From Multifurca ochricompacta (taxonomy: Eukaryota; Basidiomycota; Agaricomycetes; Russulales; Russulaceae): a stretch of 64,000 bases of DNA. Both the position numbers and the translations under genes were made by a program. Where the stretch lies: assembly GCA_022496185.1 (NCBI GenBank), contig WTXG01000090.1, positions 80,645-144,644 of the forward strand. The letters run 5' to 3'. The notes under the pieces are model-generated. The model did no database searches, was not told the origin of the DNA, and saw only the letters and a program-made list of their open reading frames with translations. Positions 35,085 through 45,827 of this stretch are shown here, in pieces. Each line of letters opens with the position of its first letter. Within the stretch, counting starts at the first letter, position 1.

Positions 35085-37706
35085 TCAGGCCGAATCAGGG
35101 TCCGCAATAGACGTTGCCGACCGAGCGGCGACAGAAAAAACTGGAGCTGAGGTCGTAGAAGAAAGAGATAACTGTCCAAAAGGCGTAAGATCATATTGGG
35201 GCACAGGAAAGGCTGACAACTGTGGGTGAGCAGGGAGTATACCAGTGTGCACCGGAACCGGGAAAGATGGGGCGGGGGCATCAAGTGCCGTGGACTGAGA
35301 TATGCAGTCGGACGTAGGCAAGACGGCGCCAGTAGTGTTTTTCGCTATGCCAACCACAGCAGCCTCAGAGACGACAGAAGGTGTTGATTCCAGTAGAGAG
35401 ACAGGAAGATGATTCACGATAGTAACATGCGAAGGTATGGCCGTTTGAGTATACGATTGTGGGCTGGTGGACACACCATCAGATAAGACCACATGGGAGT
35501 TTGAGGCGTTTTCGAGTGGCCGTGCCTGTGGAATACTTAGGCTTGGGCTCGCCAAAAACGAGAATAGCGCATCAGGTCGAGTAGAAGAGGGATCTGCGGT
35601 CGGGGGGGTGGCGTCATGTTTAAGGATAGATGAAGCATCCGCGGGAACAGGAACTGTGGCTTCAGATGAACCGACCACCACCGGAATACTGGATGTCACT
35701 TTATGGCGATGACTTTCAATATCGCACAAAGGATATGACAATGGCAATTCCAATGCGAGATCATCAATATCAGTCGAAGCAGAGAACGCCGTCGGAGCAG
35801 CGTCGGTGCCTTCGTGCAAGTCGATGTAGGCATTGCGAATGTGTCTCAGAGAGAGTGTGGAAATGGATTGAATGCGATAATTCTGAGTATTTCGGGCCAA
35901 AAGGACGACTTCGTTCCACAAGGCGCAGAAGTCATGCTGCAGTTCGGGTAGAGTATGTTTCATGTCAAATTTGGAAACAGATTCGAGAGTCCTTGATCGC
36001 GAACCAGCACTGTGGGTCCACCCATGCTTAGAATAAGCATGAATCAATTGCCGAACAATGTAGGTGCAGTTGGCAAGTAGTAGACTATCGCCATGAGCAA
36101 GGAAATTCCGGATAACTGATCCTGAGACCCCCAGCTGGCCAGTAGCAAGGTCGAACCAGCGGTCGTCGCGTTCTTGTACCCTCGCTATAATGATAGCACA
36201 TGCGCACTGCGCATAACAGGCTGAAAGAGGGTCACTCTGGTTAGCCCTCTTTCTCAGAAAGAGTCCGAATTCAAGGGAGCTCAGGAGTCCATCCCATTCT
36301 TCAGTAAAGACACGTCTGAAGATTTGCGGATTTAAAGGAAAGGATGCTGCGTCCATTGCCTTCACGCAGATGACACTTCGCCGTTGCTTCACCGACTTCG
36401 GGACCAAATTGGATGACGAAGTACGATCCATCAACCCAATCAAGGCCCACAGTAGCTTATCCTGGTTTGGTTTGATAATTGTGCCAAGGGGGTCATTAAT
36501 CACTGTTGAGCTACAGAAGCCAGGGATGCTCGAAAAGAATCGTTCCAGTTCATGGTCTTCATCCAGGGATTCGAAAGTCCACATTAAAGCGCGATTGTCA
36601 ATCTCTGATGATGGCTTCCGAGCAGTCGCTTCGACTACCTTCGCCATACCCTGTAAGAACCATTTCTGGTAACGTTTCCTCAGGTCTCCAAAATAGTGCA
36701 CGGATCCATTTCCGAAGGAAGGAGAATGATGGAGAATTCGGAAAAGGACGGACAGTACTCCAGTCACAAGGAGCCAGGCAGACGTCGAAAGTGGGGCATA
36801 GTAGGGGCTGTCATGCCGGAAAATTGGCATGAACGTGACGGATGCATACATGGCTACGCAAATCCCGACCCAACAAATCACAACGCTGAAGATCGTGTGA
36901 TTGATATTGAATAAGAATATAAGGAGGCCGGAAAAAACAGAAATAGGGAAACATGGAGGAGTGTCGGCAACGCTTCAACAGCCCATGGAAGGTGTAGTTT
37001 CTCAACACCTTCTGCAAAGAATGCACGGATCCGAGCTCGCTTGTGTGGACTGTACCGCGGTTGTGTAATCTTGATATATCGACGGGCCCATTGCTGCAAT
37101 AACGTTGCTAGCAGAGCACAGGTAATGCTAATGGCCAGGCTGAGAAACCAAAGTGAATTAACCCAGACAGCCCAATTTGGGGGAGAAAAGGAGGAGGATG
37201 GGTTGGAGAGGGTAGATGGAATGGAGATATGAGAACCATTGGCATTGGCAAGGAGCTGATAGATATTTGCGAGATAAAATGCGGAGGTGTCCTGTGGGTT
37301 CGGTCGAATGTCCTGGACTGAGACTGCTAACAAAGCTGCGACGGCGGCCGAGAACAAACCAGTCTACGGTCTTCAAAGTTGACGCACAGGCCATTTGAGA
37401 GTAGCGTTGGGACTCACGAAGACAAGGATCCCATCAGCATCCGCTTTCCAGCTCTCGGCTAGCTTCTTGTCCTCTTCTCCCGTCATTTCCACATACATGG
37501 AGAAAAGAGGTCCTGATCCGTCTACATAATTTGACTCTTCCTGTTGTACCCGGTTCGGCGCTGGCTGAGGTGGGTAAAGGTGATCATCTATTGACATTTA
37601 AGCGAAACGACCAGAAGATACGACTGATTAGGTTGAAGTTACCTGTGCCAATCCCCTCCCCGGGTGTATCTCCTAAATTAATGGCCTCTTGATGAATTTG
37701 AGACAT
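35085..37706 (-). pseudogene. DUF6535 membrane protein, gene I (one-base frameshift)
   Basis: Exons 37643-37706, 37418-37587 and 35085-37363, with good splice sites; exons 1 and 2 encode MSQIHQEAINLGD... and ADADGILVF. Exon 3 is one base short of a full frame. The break is at about 36931, inside the third membrane segment: the family sequence LFLFFAGLL is read as LFLFFPASL because one base is missing beside a run of A (T on the coding strand). Downstream, about 600 codons in the other frame remain open and family-typical (SEIDNRALMW, DEDHELERFF, LSYPLCDIESHR, long tail). Such a long intact frame suggests either a very recent mutation or an assembly error, in which case the gene is functional (about 836 residues). 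Confidence 0.75.
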
Positions 37707-37769
37707 TGAAGTACAAGAATGTCGTTCGTGAAGCAGAGTTGTTGAGCGCCCGCCCCCACCATACCATGG

Positions 37770-37775
37770 CACGTG
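37770..37775. promoter_or_regulatory. CACGTG box upstream of gene I
   Basis: Lies 64 bp before the start codon, in DNA outside the duplicated block, at a spacing close to the 72 bp seen upstream of A and B. Confidence 0.35.
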
Positions 37776-38003
37776 CGACCTTAGAGTGAGAAGCGAGAGC
37801 GACGCAAAGGTTTATGAGTAAGTGTGCGGGTTCCAGGCCAGCCAGTCACTCACACTCGCAGCCTCAGCACTTATGTCACTTTCTCACTGAGCATTCCATC
37901 TTAGATTGTTTCCTTGGTCTGATGTTAATATTTACTAGTTGTGCGGGTGCGCCAAAGTCATGTTAGCACCTATACCAGTACCAGTACCAATGCAATTCGC
38001 CCC

Positions 38004-38154
38004 CAGCACATTGTGACGCATCACGTGATGTACATACAGAGACAAACAATATCTGAAGCGTTACATGAGGTTTCCACTGTCAAACACCGAAAACTGTGTT
38101 GTTGAATTTGCCGATGTTTACTTTCCACGTGGTGCATCGCATCATAATGTGCTG
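38004..38154. mobile_element. Small MITE-like element related to the MULE-like TIR
   Basis: The left end CAGCACATTGTGACGCATCA is nearly matched by the inverse of the right end (CAGCACATTATGATGCGATG). The following bases, through GTGATGTACATACAGAGACAA, match the terminal repeat of the 4735-5997 element. At 151 bp with no coding capacity it looks like a deletion derivative. No target duplication was found. It lies about 300 bp upstream of gene I. Confidence 0.55.
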
Positions 38155-38172
38155 GGTGAATAGCATTTAGTC

Positions 38173-40552
38173 GCCTCCCACACGTCAACCCCTGGCGGCG
38201 TAATAAATTGTTAATTGATTGTCGAAACTAAAGGACGTACTCGGAACCGCCCGGGTTGCGGCGATGGTTTAGAGCTGGCACCTACTTTCCTTTCTCGGGT
38301 GGCGGTGTTGACTTGCCCTTCTTTCTTGAAAAGCACCACGCGCGGCTTATCGAAATTTTAAACCTGGCACATGAACCGTACTGCATGCATGATGGCTTGC
38401 CAGATACAAGATCAATCTCGAGCTGAAGATGCAAGGTGAACGAGGCAAGTGGGGTGGTGGTAGGCCAGGAATGTGAAGTGGTAGTTAGCACAGCAATGTG
38501 GTGGCCAAATTTTGCCCACGACCAGCACACCCCTCACGCACCGCAACAAACCTGTGATGAGCCACGCACACTCCGATATATAAGGACATTCTCACTGCCC
38601 TTATTCTACCTTAATCACACCTATGGGCAGGCTCCAGTATGTCTATGGTCTCCGCGGGCTCTCTTATTGAAGCCAGGTCGAGCTGACAGGTCCCTCATCC
38701 AACATAGATCTCCTCCCAACAGTCGATCCCAAACCGTCCGTCAACGGCCCTCTCCACGTCCCATTATCAACACAGCGGTCGGTCACGTATTCTCCAAATC
38801 AAAGCGGAAAACGAGAGATGATGTCTCCAACGGGCGGAACACGAGACAGAGGGATCAACGTATGTGCTTATTTTATACAGAACAGAACGAGAAGTAATGG
38901 GCTTGCTTTTGTAGCAGGTCATGTTGACCAACAGGTGCCAGTCATGGGAGGTTAGCATTAGCACGGCACATAAAAATTACAACATTACAACGCGCATAGC
39001 TATGCAGTAGTCATTCGCCTGTGTGCTCTTCTGGCAACTCTTCTACCAAAATCTTCATGACACATGGGTGATGGACAGGAACGAATGATATGCGAAAAAT
39101 ATGCAAGCTCGACCCCGAGTCGAACACGATAACCCCAAATTGGGTAGGTTCAATGACTGAGATTGAGATTTGAGAGTAACGCGAAAGGGGTGATAATCAT
39201 AAGGATGGCTCGGGCATTCCTGGTCAAGTGGTCAAGTCAAACTCATCATTCCTCTCGTTTTGTTACAATTCCTGAATTAGAGCACTTATGATTGTTTCCT
39301 TGGTCTGATGTTAATTGTAGAACAGACTATTTACTAGTTGTGCGGGTGCGCCGAATCATATTAGCACCTATACTATATTGTCACTCTTTATAGGACTGAG
39401 GACTGATCTGGTCGTGCGCGGGCTTACTGAGGCGAGACGTTCATTTACTCTCAATTCTCATGCTTACTGAGATTGGTGCAGACTTGCATCCGTTCCGTGC
39501 CCAATATTTACCTAATTAACTTACTATGAGTCATGGGGGGAAGGTTAGAGGGTCGTAACCACCTCTTGCAAGGGTTCGGTTTATGAGAGATAGTCGGCGA
39601 GCAGACTCTGAACCGCCTGAATCGGTCAGGATGTGAAGATGTGAAGATCACCACACAAAAAGGTCTGTCGAGATGCACTCGCGAGGCGCCTCCTACACGT
39701 CAACCCCTGGCGGTGTAATGAACTGTCGATTGTCGAAACTAAAGGACGTACTCGGAGTCGCCCAGGTTGCGGCGATAATTTAGAGCTGGCACCTACTTTC
39801 CTTTCTCAGGTGGCGGCGTTGACTTACCCTTCTTTCTTGAAAAGCACCACGCACGGCTTATCAAAATTTTTGAAAAAAAAAAAAAAAACCTGGGACATGA
39901 ACCGTACTGCATGCATGATGGCTTACCAGAAACAAGAATATCAATCTCGAGCTGAAGATGCAAGGTGAACGAGGGAAGTGGGGTGGGGGTGGGTCAGGAA
40001 TGTGAGGTGGTAGTTTGCACAGCAATGCGGTGGCGCACAACTAGCACAGCTCTCGCGCACCGCAACATCCCTGTGCTCCCCGCGTATCACCCGATATATA
40101 AGGACATTCTCACTACCCTTATTCTGCCTTAATCACACCTATGGGCAAGCCCCAGTATGTCTATGGTCTCCGCGGGCTCTCTTATTGAGGCCAGGTCGAG
40201 CTGACAGGTCCCTCCCCCATCCAACATAGATCTTCTCCCAACAGTCGATCCCAAACCGTTCGTCGACGGTTCTCTCCACGTCTCATTATCACAAACATCA
40301 ACACAGCGGTCGGTCACGTATTCTCCAAATCAAAACGGAAAACGAGAGATGATGTCTCCAACGGGCGGGACACAAGACAGAGTGATCAACGTATGTATTT
40401 ATTTTATACAGAACAGAGCGAGAAGTAATGGGCTTGCTTTTGTAGCAGGTCATGCTGACCAACAGGTGCCGGTCATGGGAAGAATGTCAGACGAGCCTTT
40501 GGAATGGTGTTAGCATTAGCACATAAAAGTTACAACATTACGACACGCATAG
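38173..40552. repeat. Two diverged tandem copies of an unknown segment (38173-39003 and 39687-40552)
   Basis: The copies share long runs, for example GTCGAAACTAAAGGACGTAC, GTTGACTT(G/A)CCCTTCTTTC and GATGATGTCTCCAACGGGCG, and a TATATAAGGACATTCTCACT promoter-like element. A shorter match precedes them (37914 on and 39290 on: GATTGTTTCCTTGGTCTGATG). A frame starting MMSPTGG stays open in both but is short, and other frames are shifted between copies. I do not call a gene here. Confidence 0.8.
39005..39177 (-). repeat. Inverted counterpart of 40555-40715
   Basis: Immediately after the tandem segment, this stretch is the reverse complement of the stretch at the same place in the second copy. GCAGTAGTCATTCGCCTGTG here matches the inverse of CACAGGCGAATGACTACTGT there. 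Flanking DNA (GCATAGCT before, AAGGATGGCTCGGG after) is in direct orientation in both. So about 170 bp was inverted in one copy. Confidence 0.85.
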
Positions 40553-40715
40553 CTGTACTCTCAAATCTCAATCTCCGCCGTTGAACTCTCGCCAATTCGA
40601 CTCGAGGTCGAGCTTGCATACTTTTCGCATGTCATTCGTTCCTGTCCATCGCTCATGTGTCATGAAGACTTTGGTAGAAGAGTTGCCAGAAGAGCACACA
40701 GGCGAATGACTACTG

Positions 40716-41364
40716 TAAGGATGGCTCGGGCGTTGAGCATGAAACAAACCTCCAGCTATCATCATTCCCCTCTTTCAAGCACTTATCATTCCGGGCCGTC
40801 TGCCCGTCCATTCCTCGAAGTCTTAGTTATCTTCTTATCCTCTGCCTCTTACCATTCGGGAACACTTGGCCTCGCACTCACCGCGGATTGGATTCGTACA
40901 CTACTCATGATCAAGCTTAAAAACCAAAGCGTGTCAATTTCTGACGGCGTGCTTCGGTGGAGATGACGTGGGATAAGAGGAGAAATGGAGATATAAACCC
41001 CCTATGATATTATTACCCTCATCACACGTGGCAATAGCGAAACACCAGCGTATCGTGTCAATAATCGAAATTATTCCTCTTCACTCGCGATAGTTGCGCG
41101 CCAGCTGGCTAATTGCCCCACCGCTCGCGACATGAACGGGATTCCATCGACAATAATCACGCCGAGCATTGCTGCATATTATACAACGCTGAAAGAAAGA
41201 AACAAAAGACGACAAAGTCAAAACAAATGGGTGCTACGGACGTCAGGACACATCTGCGTGTAGTGAAAAATATTTGAGATCTGAATGATTAGCGCATTAT
41301 GAGGGATTGTTACTCTATCACCGGGAACCCGGCGTTATACGATCAGGGCTACAGCACATCAGGG
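40716..41364. other. Spacer 3' of gene J, no gene
   Basis: Contains a segment shared with 11700-12260 (CGCACTCACCGCGGAT). No gene is supported. Confidence 0.45.
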
Positions 41365-43961
41365 TCAACGAACTAACAACGCTGGTTTGTGCAAGTCACG
41401 CGGGGCGGTCACCATAGGTATAAGGGTGTTCGAGTCCCCAACATTGTCCTGGGTACCAAGCGGCGCCAGGATACTTGCAGCGGCATTACGGCCGAGAGAG
41501 GAAGATGATAGCGCGTCTAGTGTTTCGTGACAATCGATGACGGTCGCCGTCCCACCGCTCTGCTGTAGAACGGAGGGATCAGAATGAGGGACGCGGGTGG
41601 ACGCAGATAAGTTGTGGGAAGAATTATTATCATCAGCGACCAGTGGTATGCCAGCGGGCTTTGATTCCAGTAAAGCTGCGGCTAAGCGATGGCCTTCGAG
41701 CGGTGCACCGTAAGGAGATGACGGGACCTGAGTAACGCGCTGTGAAGTGGTATGATGCGGCTTCGATGTAGGCAATAATGATACATCAACTCTTGTGGGA
41801 CGAGTGACGGCAGTTAAGAAGTCATCGGGGGAAGCAAATGTAGGGGCAGGGGCATGAGTAGTCAATCCTGTGGCACTGGTTTCCGCTTCGTACGCATGAG
41901 GTGTCGAGTCCAACTGATGGCCGAGTATTGTGCACAAAGGATATGAGGACGGTTGTAACAGAATGCGATCGTTATCAGCGGTGGAGGCGGAAAATGTCGT
42001 AGGGGCAGAGTCGGTGCCTTGATGCAATGCGATGTAAAGTTGGCGAATATTCTTGAGGATGTGAACAAAAACCGATCGGTTGTCCGCGTTCGTGCTCTTC
42101 CCCGCTTTGAGTGCGATTTCGTTCCACATGTCACAAAAGTCGTGTTGTAGTACAGGTAGAGTTTGCTGTACGTCAAATCGTGAAACTAATTCGAGGACCT
42201 TCAGCCGCAACGCGATCTGACGATCGTCACTCATAACGACTTCACGATCCCGGGAGATGGGGAGAGTCTCATTACTCCAATGGGGCAGAGGATAAGCCCG
42301 AACGATGTACCGAATGATATAGATCAAGTTTGCAAGAAACGGACTGTCGCCATGTGCCGCGTAGGTCTCAAGGGTTGTTTTTGAAATTCCCAGTTGGCCC
42401 ACAGCGAGTTCGAACCAACGGCCATCGCGAACTTCTACGTTTGCTATGATGATGACTGCCACGCATTGCGAATAGTAAGCGGCCAGTGGATCGCTTTGAT
42501 CAATCTTCTTCCTCACAAAGTGGCCGAATTCAACAGAGCTCAAAAGACCATCCCACCTTTCGGAAAGAACGCGCTCCAAAATCGGCCCAGTCAAAGGAAA
42601 GGGCATCACCTCCAATGCCTTCACGCAGATGATGCTCCGTCGTCGCTTGACTGGATCCGGTACCAAAGTGGATGACGAAGTACGATCCAACAGTCCGAGT
42701 AAAGCCCACGACAATCTCCTGCTGTTCGGTCTGACGAAAGTCTCCAGGGGATCATCGACCACCTTTGAACTGAAAAAGCCAGGCATTCCCGCAAAAAAGT
42801 TCTCCAGTTCATGATCTTCATCCAACGAATCGAAAGTCCACTTCAAGGCGCGGCCATCGATCTCTGATGACAAATTCAGAGCGGATTCTTCGGCGGTCTT
42901 CGCCATGCCCTGCAAGAACCACTGGCCATAACGATTCAGGAAACGACCCATGGTCGCGTAACTGACGCATGCCAAACGAGGGGGAGCAGCGCAGAAGGCA
43001 AATAGGGTTCCGGTAAGAAGGAACCAAACGGACGATGAAAGAGGCGCATAGTAGGGACTGTCATGCCGGAACATTGGCATGAAAGTGATGCATATATATG
43101 CAGTTATGCAAAGTGCGACCCACCAGACCACGACTTTGAAGACGGTATGATTGATATTAAATAAGAAAATGAGAAGACCGGCAAAGAAGAGGAAAAGGGA
43201 AAAGTGTACGAGGGTGGGCAACGCTTCAACAGCCCATGGAAGGTGTAGTTTCTCGACGCCTTCCGCAAAGAATGCGCGGATCCGAGCTCGCTTGTGTGGA
43301 CTGTATCGTGGCTGTGTGATCTTCACATATCGACGGGCCCATTGCTGCAATAACGTTGCTAGCAGAGCACAGGTAATGCTAATGGCCAGGCTGAGAAACC
43401 AAAGTGAATTAACACAGACAGCCCAATTTGGGGGAGAAAAGGAGGTGGATGGGTTGGAAAGGGAAGGGGAAATGGTGACATTAGAACCATTGGCATTGGC
43501 AACAAGCTGATAGATATTTGCGAGATAAAATGCGGAGGTGTCCTGTGGGTTCGGTCGAATGTCCTGGACTGAGACTGCTAACAAAGCCGCAACGGCGGCT
43601 GAGAACAAACCGGTCTAATATGGACTATGTTTTAAAATCCACCCACTAGGTACCCATCACGGGAGTGGAACTCACGAAGACCAGGATTCCATCGGCATCA
43701 GCCTTCCAACTGTCGGCCATCTTCTTGTCTTCTTCCCCCGCCACGTCCACGTACATGGAAAAGAGAGGACCGGAGCCATCGACGAAATTGGGCTCTACTT
43801 TCGATTCCATTGTTTGCCCTGACTGAGGTGGGTAGCCTGTTCGCGCTAAGTAGGTGAGGTGGATGGATCAAATCCGCTTCAAGTAGGGGGAGAACGATAC
43901 CTCTACCCATAACCTCCTCAGTTACACCAAAATTACGAAAGTTGTAGGAAGTCTCAGCCAT
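41365..43961 (-). CDS. DUF6535 membrane protein, gene J (intact)
   Basis: Exons 43901-43961, 43676-43836 and 41365-43614 give 823 residues. Introns are GTATCG...AACAG and GTGAGT...TTAG. It has the leader MAETSYNFRNFGVTEEV, ADADGILVF, membrane segments including WVNSL-type WFLSLAISITCALL (preceded here by VCVNSL) and VVVWWVALCITAYICITFM, then SEIDGRALKW, DEDHELENFFAGMPGF, SSYPLCTILGHQ and a Ser/Thr-rich tail of about 200 residues. An insertion of roughly 15-20 residues (LPISRDREVVMSDDRQIAL) before the LELVSRFDVQQTL segment is absent from E and D. It is the last member of the array. Function is unknown. Confidence 0.9.
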
Positions 43962-44459
43962 CAGAAATAAAACTATAGGATTTTGGCGCAAACTCCCTTC
44001 AATGGTTCGAGGTGACCGTCGGTCGCGAGGCAAGGGACAAGGGTAAGTGAGAACGGAACTCTGTGGCTGTGTTCATTCATGTTGAGACGGGCCGGTGTCG
44101 TTCTCCGCCTGTCCATTGCCATATGGTAAGTGCGTTTTACCACCGTCAGGGTTTTCCTTCCTTCGACTTTCATAGGGTCCATATGTACGCGGCCTCCCTT
44201 GAAGCACTAGCCCGAAGTATTCAACTCGAATGAAAACTTCTCTGGTTTAAAGTAGAGGTCCAGTTGCTCTAATTTGTCGAGGATTCGCTGAACGATTTGA
44301 CGTCTCTTTAATTGTGTCTGTATTGAAACTGTGGGGTCCCATCGGCATTATGTAGGATTCTAGGAAACTCGAGTATTTTCTTCCTTAGGTTGTGTCGCCT
44401 CGCAGTTGCTCCACTGTCAAGCAAAGTAAATATGTCGTCCTTTCGTCGCATGTTTTGAA
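43962..44459. other. Spacer, no gene recognised
   Basis: Upstream of gene J. No CACGTG box is seen close to the start. Nothing else supported. Confidence 0.4.
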
Positions 44460-45060
44460 TCTGAACTAGGAGTCATATTGATTTTATCAACACATTACAC
44501 ACTACTGGCACCCGAATGAAGGCCGAATCATTCAGGTGATATAAAAAATCTTCATCCTTGAATTGAGCTGCGCATTGATTTCCGTTCATTGCCTTGAGAA
44601 ACTCCACCACTTGAATTGCATCAATGTGGTTGTGGTGGTTGTATCTGCAACCTACAGAGCCTCTGGGGGGGGGCAGTTGCACATGATATGTCCTTGCCTG
44701 CTACGCTCAAAACAACGGTCTTCGCGCATGTATCACCCTTTGTCTTCAGTTGTCGTCGCCTTCTTTATTTCATACACGTCCATTGCATTAAGATCACGTC
44801 TTCATATGAAGGTAAACTTTGACCCCCTGTTATTGGTAGTTTTATTCTACCTGCCAATACCAAGTATGCTCTGAATAAAGACCCATTTGGCATGATGTTT
44901 CCGGGCTGAACTGGTTAGCCCCTCGAACATTTGTGGCTGGTCTTGTGTGATTATGGTTTGTACCACCAAGTCAAGGTCAATATCTCAAGTGCCCACAACG
45001 TTCAAGAGGCGCACAAAAGAGGCGAAGTCGGGAACAGAGGCATCCAACCCTGTTACAAGT
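44460..45060 (-). pseudogene. Retrotransposon Gag relic with degenerate zinc knuckle
   Basis: On the minus strand near 44700 the reading CFERSRQGHIMCNC has the CCHC zinc-knuckle spacing, with the second Cys changed to Arg (TGT to CGT). Farther upstream, about 44880-45060 gives a Gag-like stretch (VVQTIITQDQPQMFEGL, SARKHHAKW) broken by a TGA. Frames are disrupted, so this is a fossil. Whether it belongs to the gypsy relic at 45809-48509 or to another element is unclear. Confidence 0.45.
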
Positions 45061-45367
45061 CACTGGAATGAAGACCCTTAAGTTGCGACTTAGGGAGCTT
45101 AAGTGAAATCCGTAAGTCCTAATAACACCTGTATTGGATACAAGAGAACAGACTTAATGTCTGTCTCTCTGGTACTTCCTTCTTCAATACATTGTACTCT
45201 AGTATCTTGGTAAGTAAGTAAATTACTGGTTATAGTAAATATCCACAGGAAGCTCCAGAGATGCATCTGGAGGATGGGTAGGGAATTTCAGGTGGGGTTG
45301 AACCCACAATAACCGCAAATCAGAACCAACTCTCAAGTAACCAAGGATCAAGAAGAGGAAAAATTTA
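45061..45367. other. Possible LTR-derived DNA
   Basis: Starts near TGTTACAAGTCAC and contains LTR-like words (CTCTCTGGTACTTCC, CAATACATTGTACTCTAG). No paired LTR or target duplication was found, so this is tentative. Confidence 0.25.
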
Positions 45368-45555
45368 GGCGCAATATGTGCCCATCAGTCTCTTCCTATC
45401 TTTTCCAATACCCCTAATCTGATCCGGGCGATCACTAGTATGTAGTCACTAGGTATCAAACACCTCAAGTCTGAGACCCACTAGTTTATGATTGAATGGA
45501 TCGGATTAGGGGTATCAGAAAAGGTAGGAAAAGACTGATGGGCGCATATTGCACC
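45368..45555. repeat. Inverted repeat 1 (58-bp arms)
   Basis: Left arm 45368-45425 (GGCGCAATATGTGCCCATCA ...) pairs with right arm 45498-45555 (... TGATGGGCGCATATTGCACC) with few mismatches, around a spacer of about 72 bp. It looks like a hairpin-type MITE. No target duplication was recognised. Confidence 0.8.
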
Positions 45556-45827
45556 TTGATGGTGTAACATTACCCCCCTGTAAGGCCTGATGTAACGGTT
45601 TGGGTGACAACTTGTAACGGTTTGTGACACATTTGTGACATTATGTTTGATCTCTGTTCCCCATTTCCTTGAGTCTACATATGGTAAAGGAAATGCTGAA
45701 CAGAGATCAAACGCGTGCTACATAATGTCACAACAATGTCACAAACCGTCACACAAACCGTCACACAACCCATTACATCAAGCCTTACAGGGGGGTAATG
45801 TTACACCATCAAGGCGCAATATGCACC
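45541..45827. repeat. Inverted repeat 2: near-palindrome of about 287 bp
   Basis: Arms run inward from 45541 (GGCGCATATTGCACC) and 45827 (inverse GGTGCATATTGCGCC). They share GGTGTAACATTACCCCCC and TGTAAGGC at the base, repeated TGTGAC motifs further in, and TTTGATCTCTGTTC and CATTTCC near the tip. It overlaps the arm of inverted repeat 1 and the stop codon of the gypsy relic (45809). The core begins TGTAACATTAC and ends GTAATGTTACA, so an LTR-derived origin is possible. Confidence 0.8.

Larger units (their letters stand above)
23450..35198. repeat. Segmental duplication, copy 2
   Basis: Second copy of 1-11108, same orientation, covering most of B, pseudogene H, the MULE-like element, E', and the 3' end of gene I. 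It carries its own LINE (27754-28241) and hAT (33476-34235) insertions, each with a clean empty site in copy 1, and lacks copy 1's hAT insertion. Gene I continues past the copy-1 breakpoint here, so copy 2 is probably the ancestral arrangement at that edge. Confidence 0.95.

Noticed and set aside
38436..38897. Plus-strand 153-codon frame in the tandem segment
   Set aside because: The second copy has a 4-base insertion that breaks the frame, composition is not protein-like, and no domain is recognised.
44600..44760. Intact CCHC zinc-finger gene
   Set aside because: One zinc-binding Cys is Arg and flanking frames carry stops; treated as a retroelement fossil.
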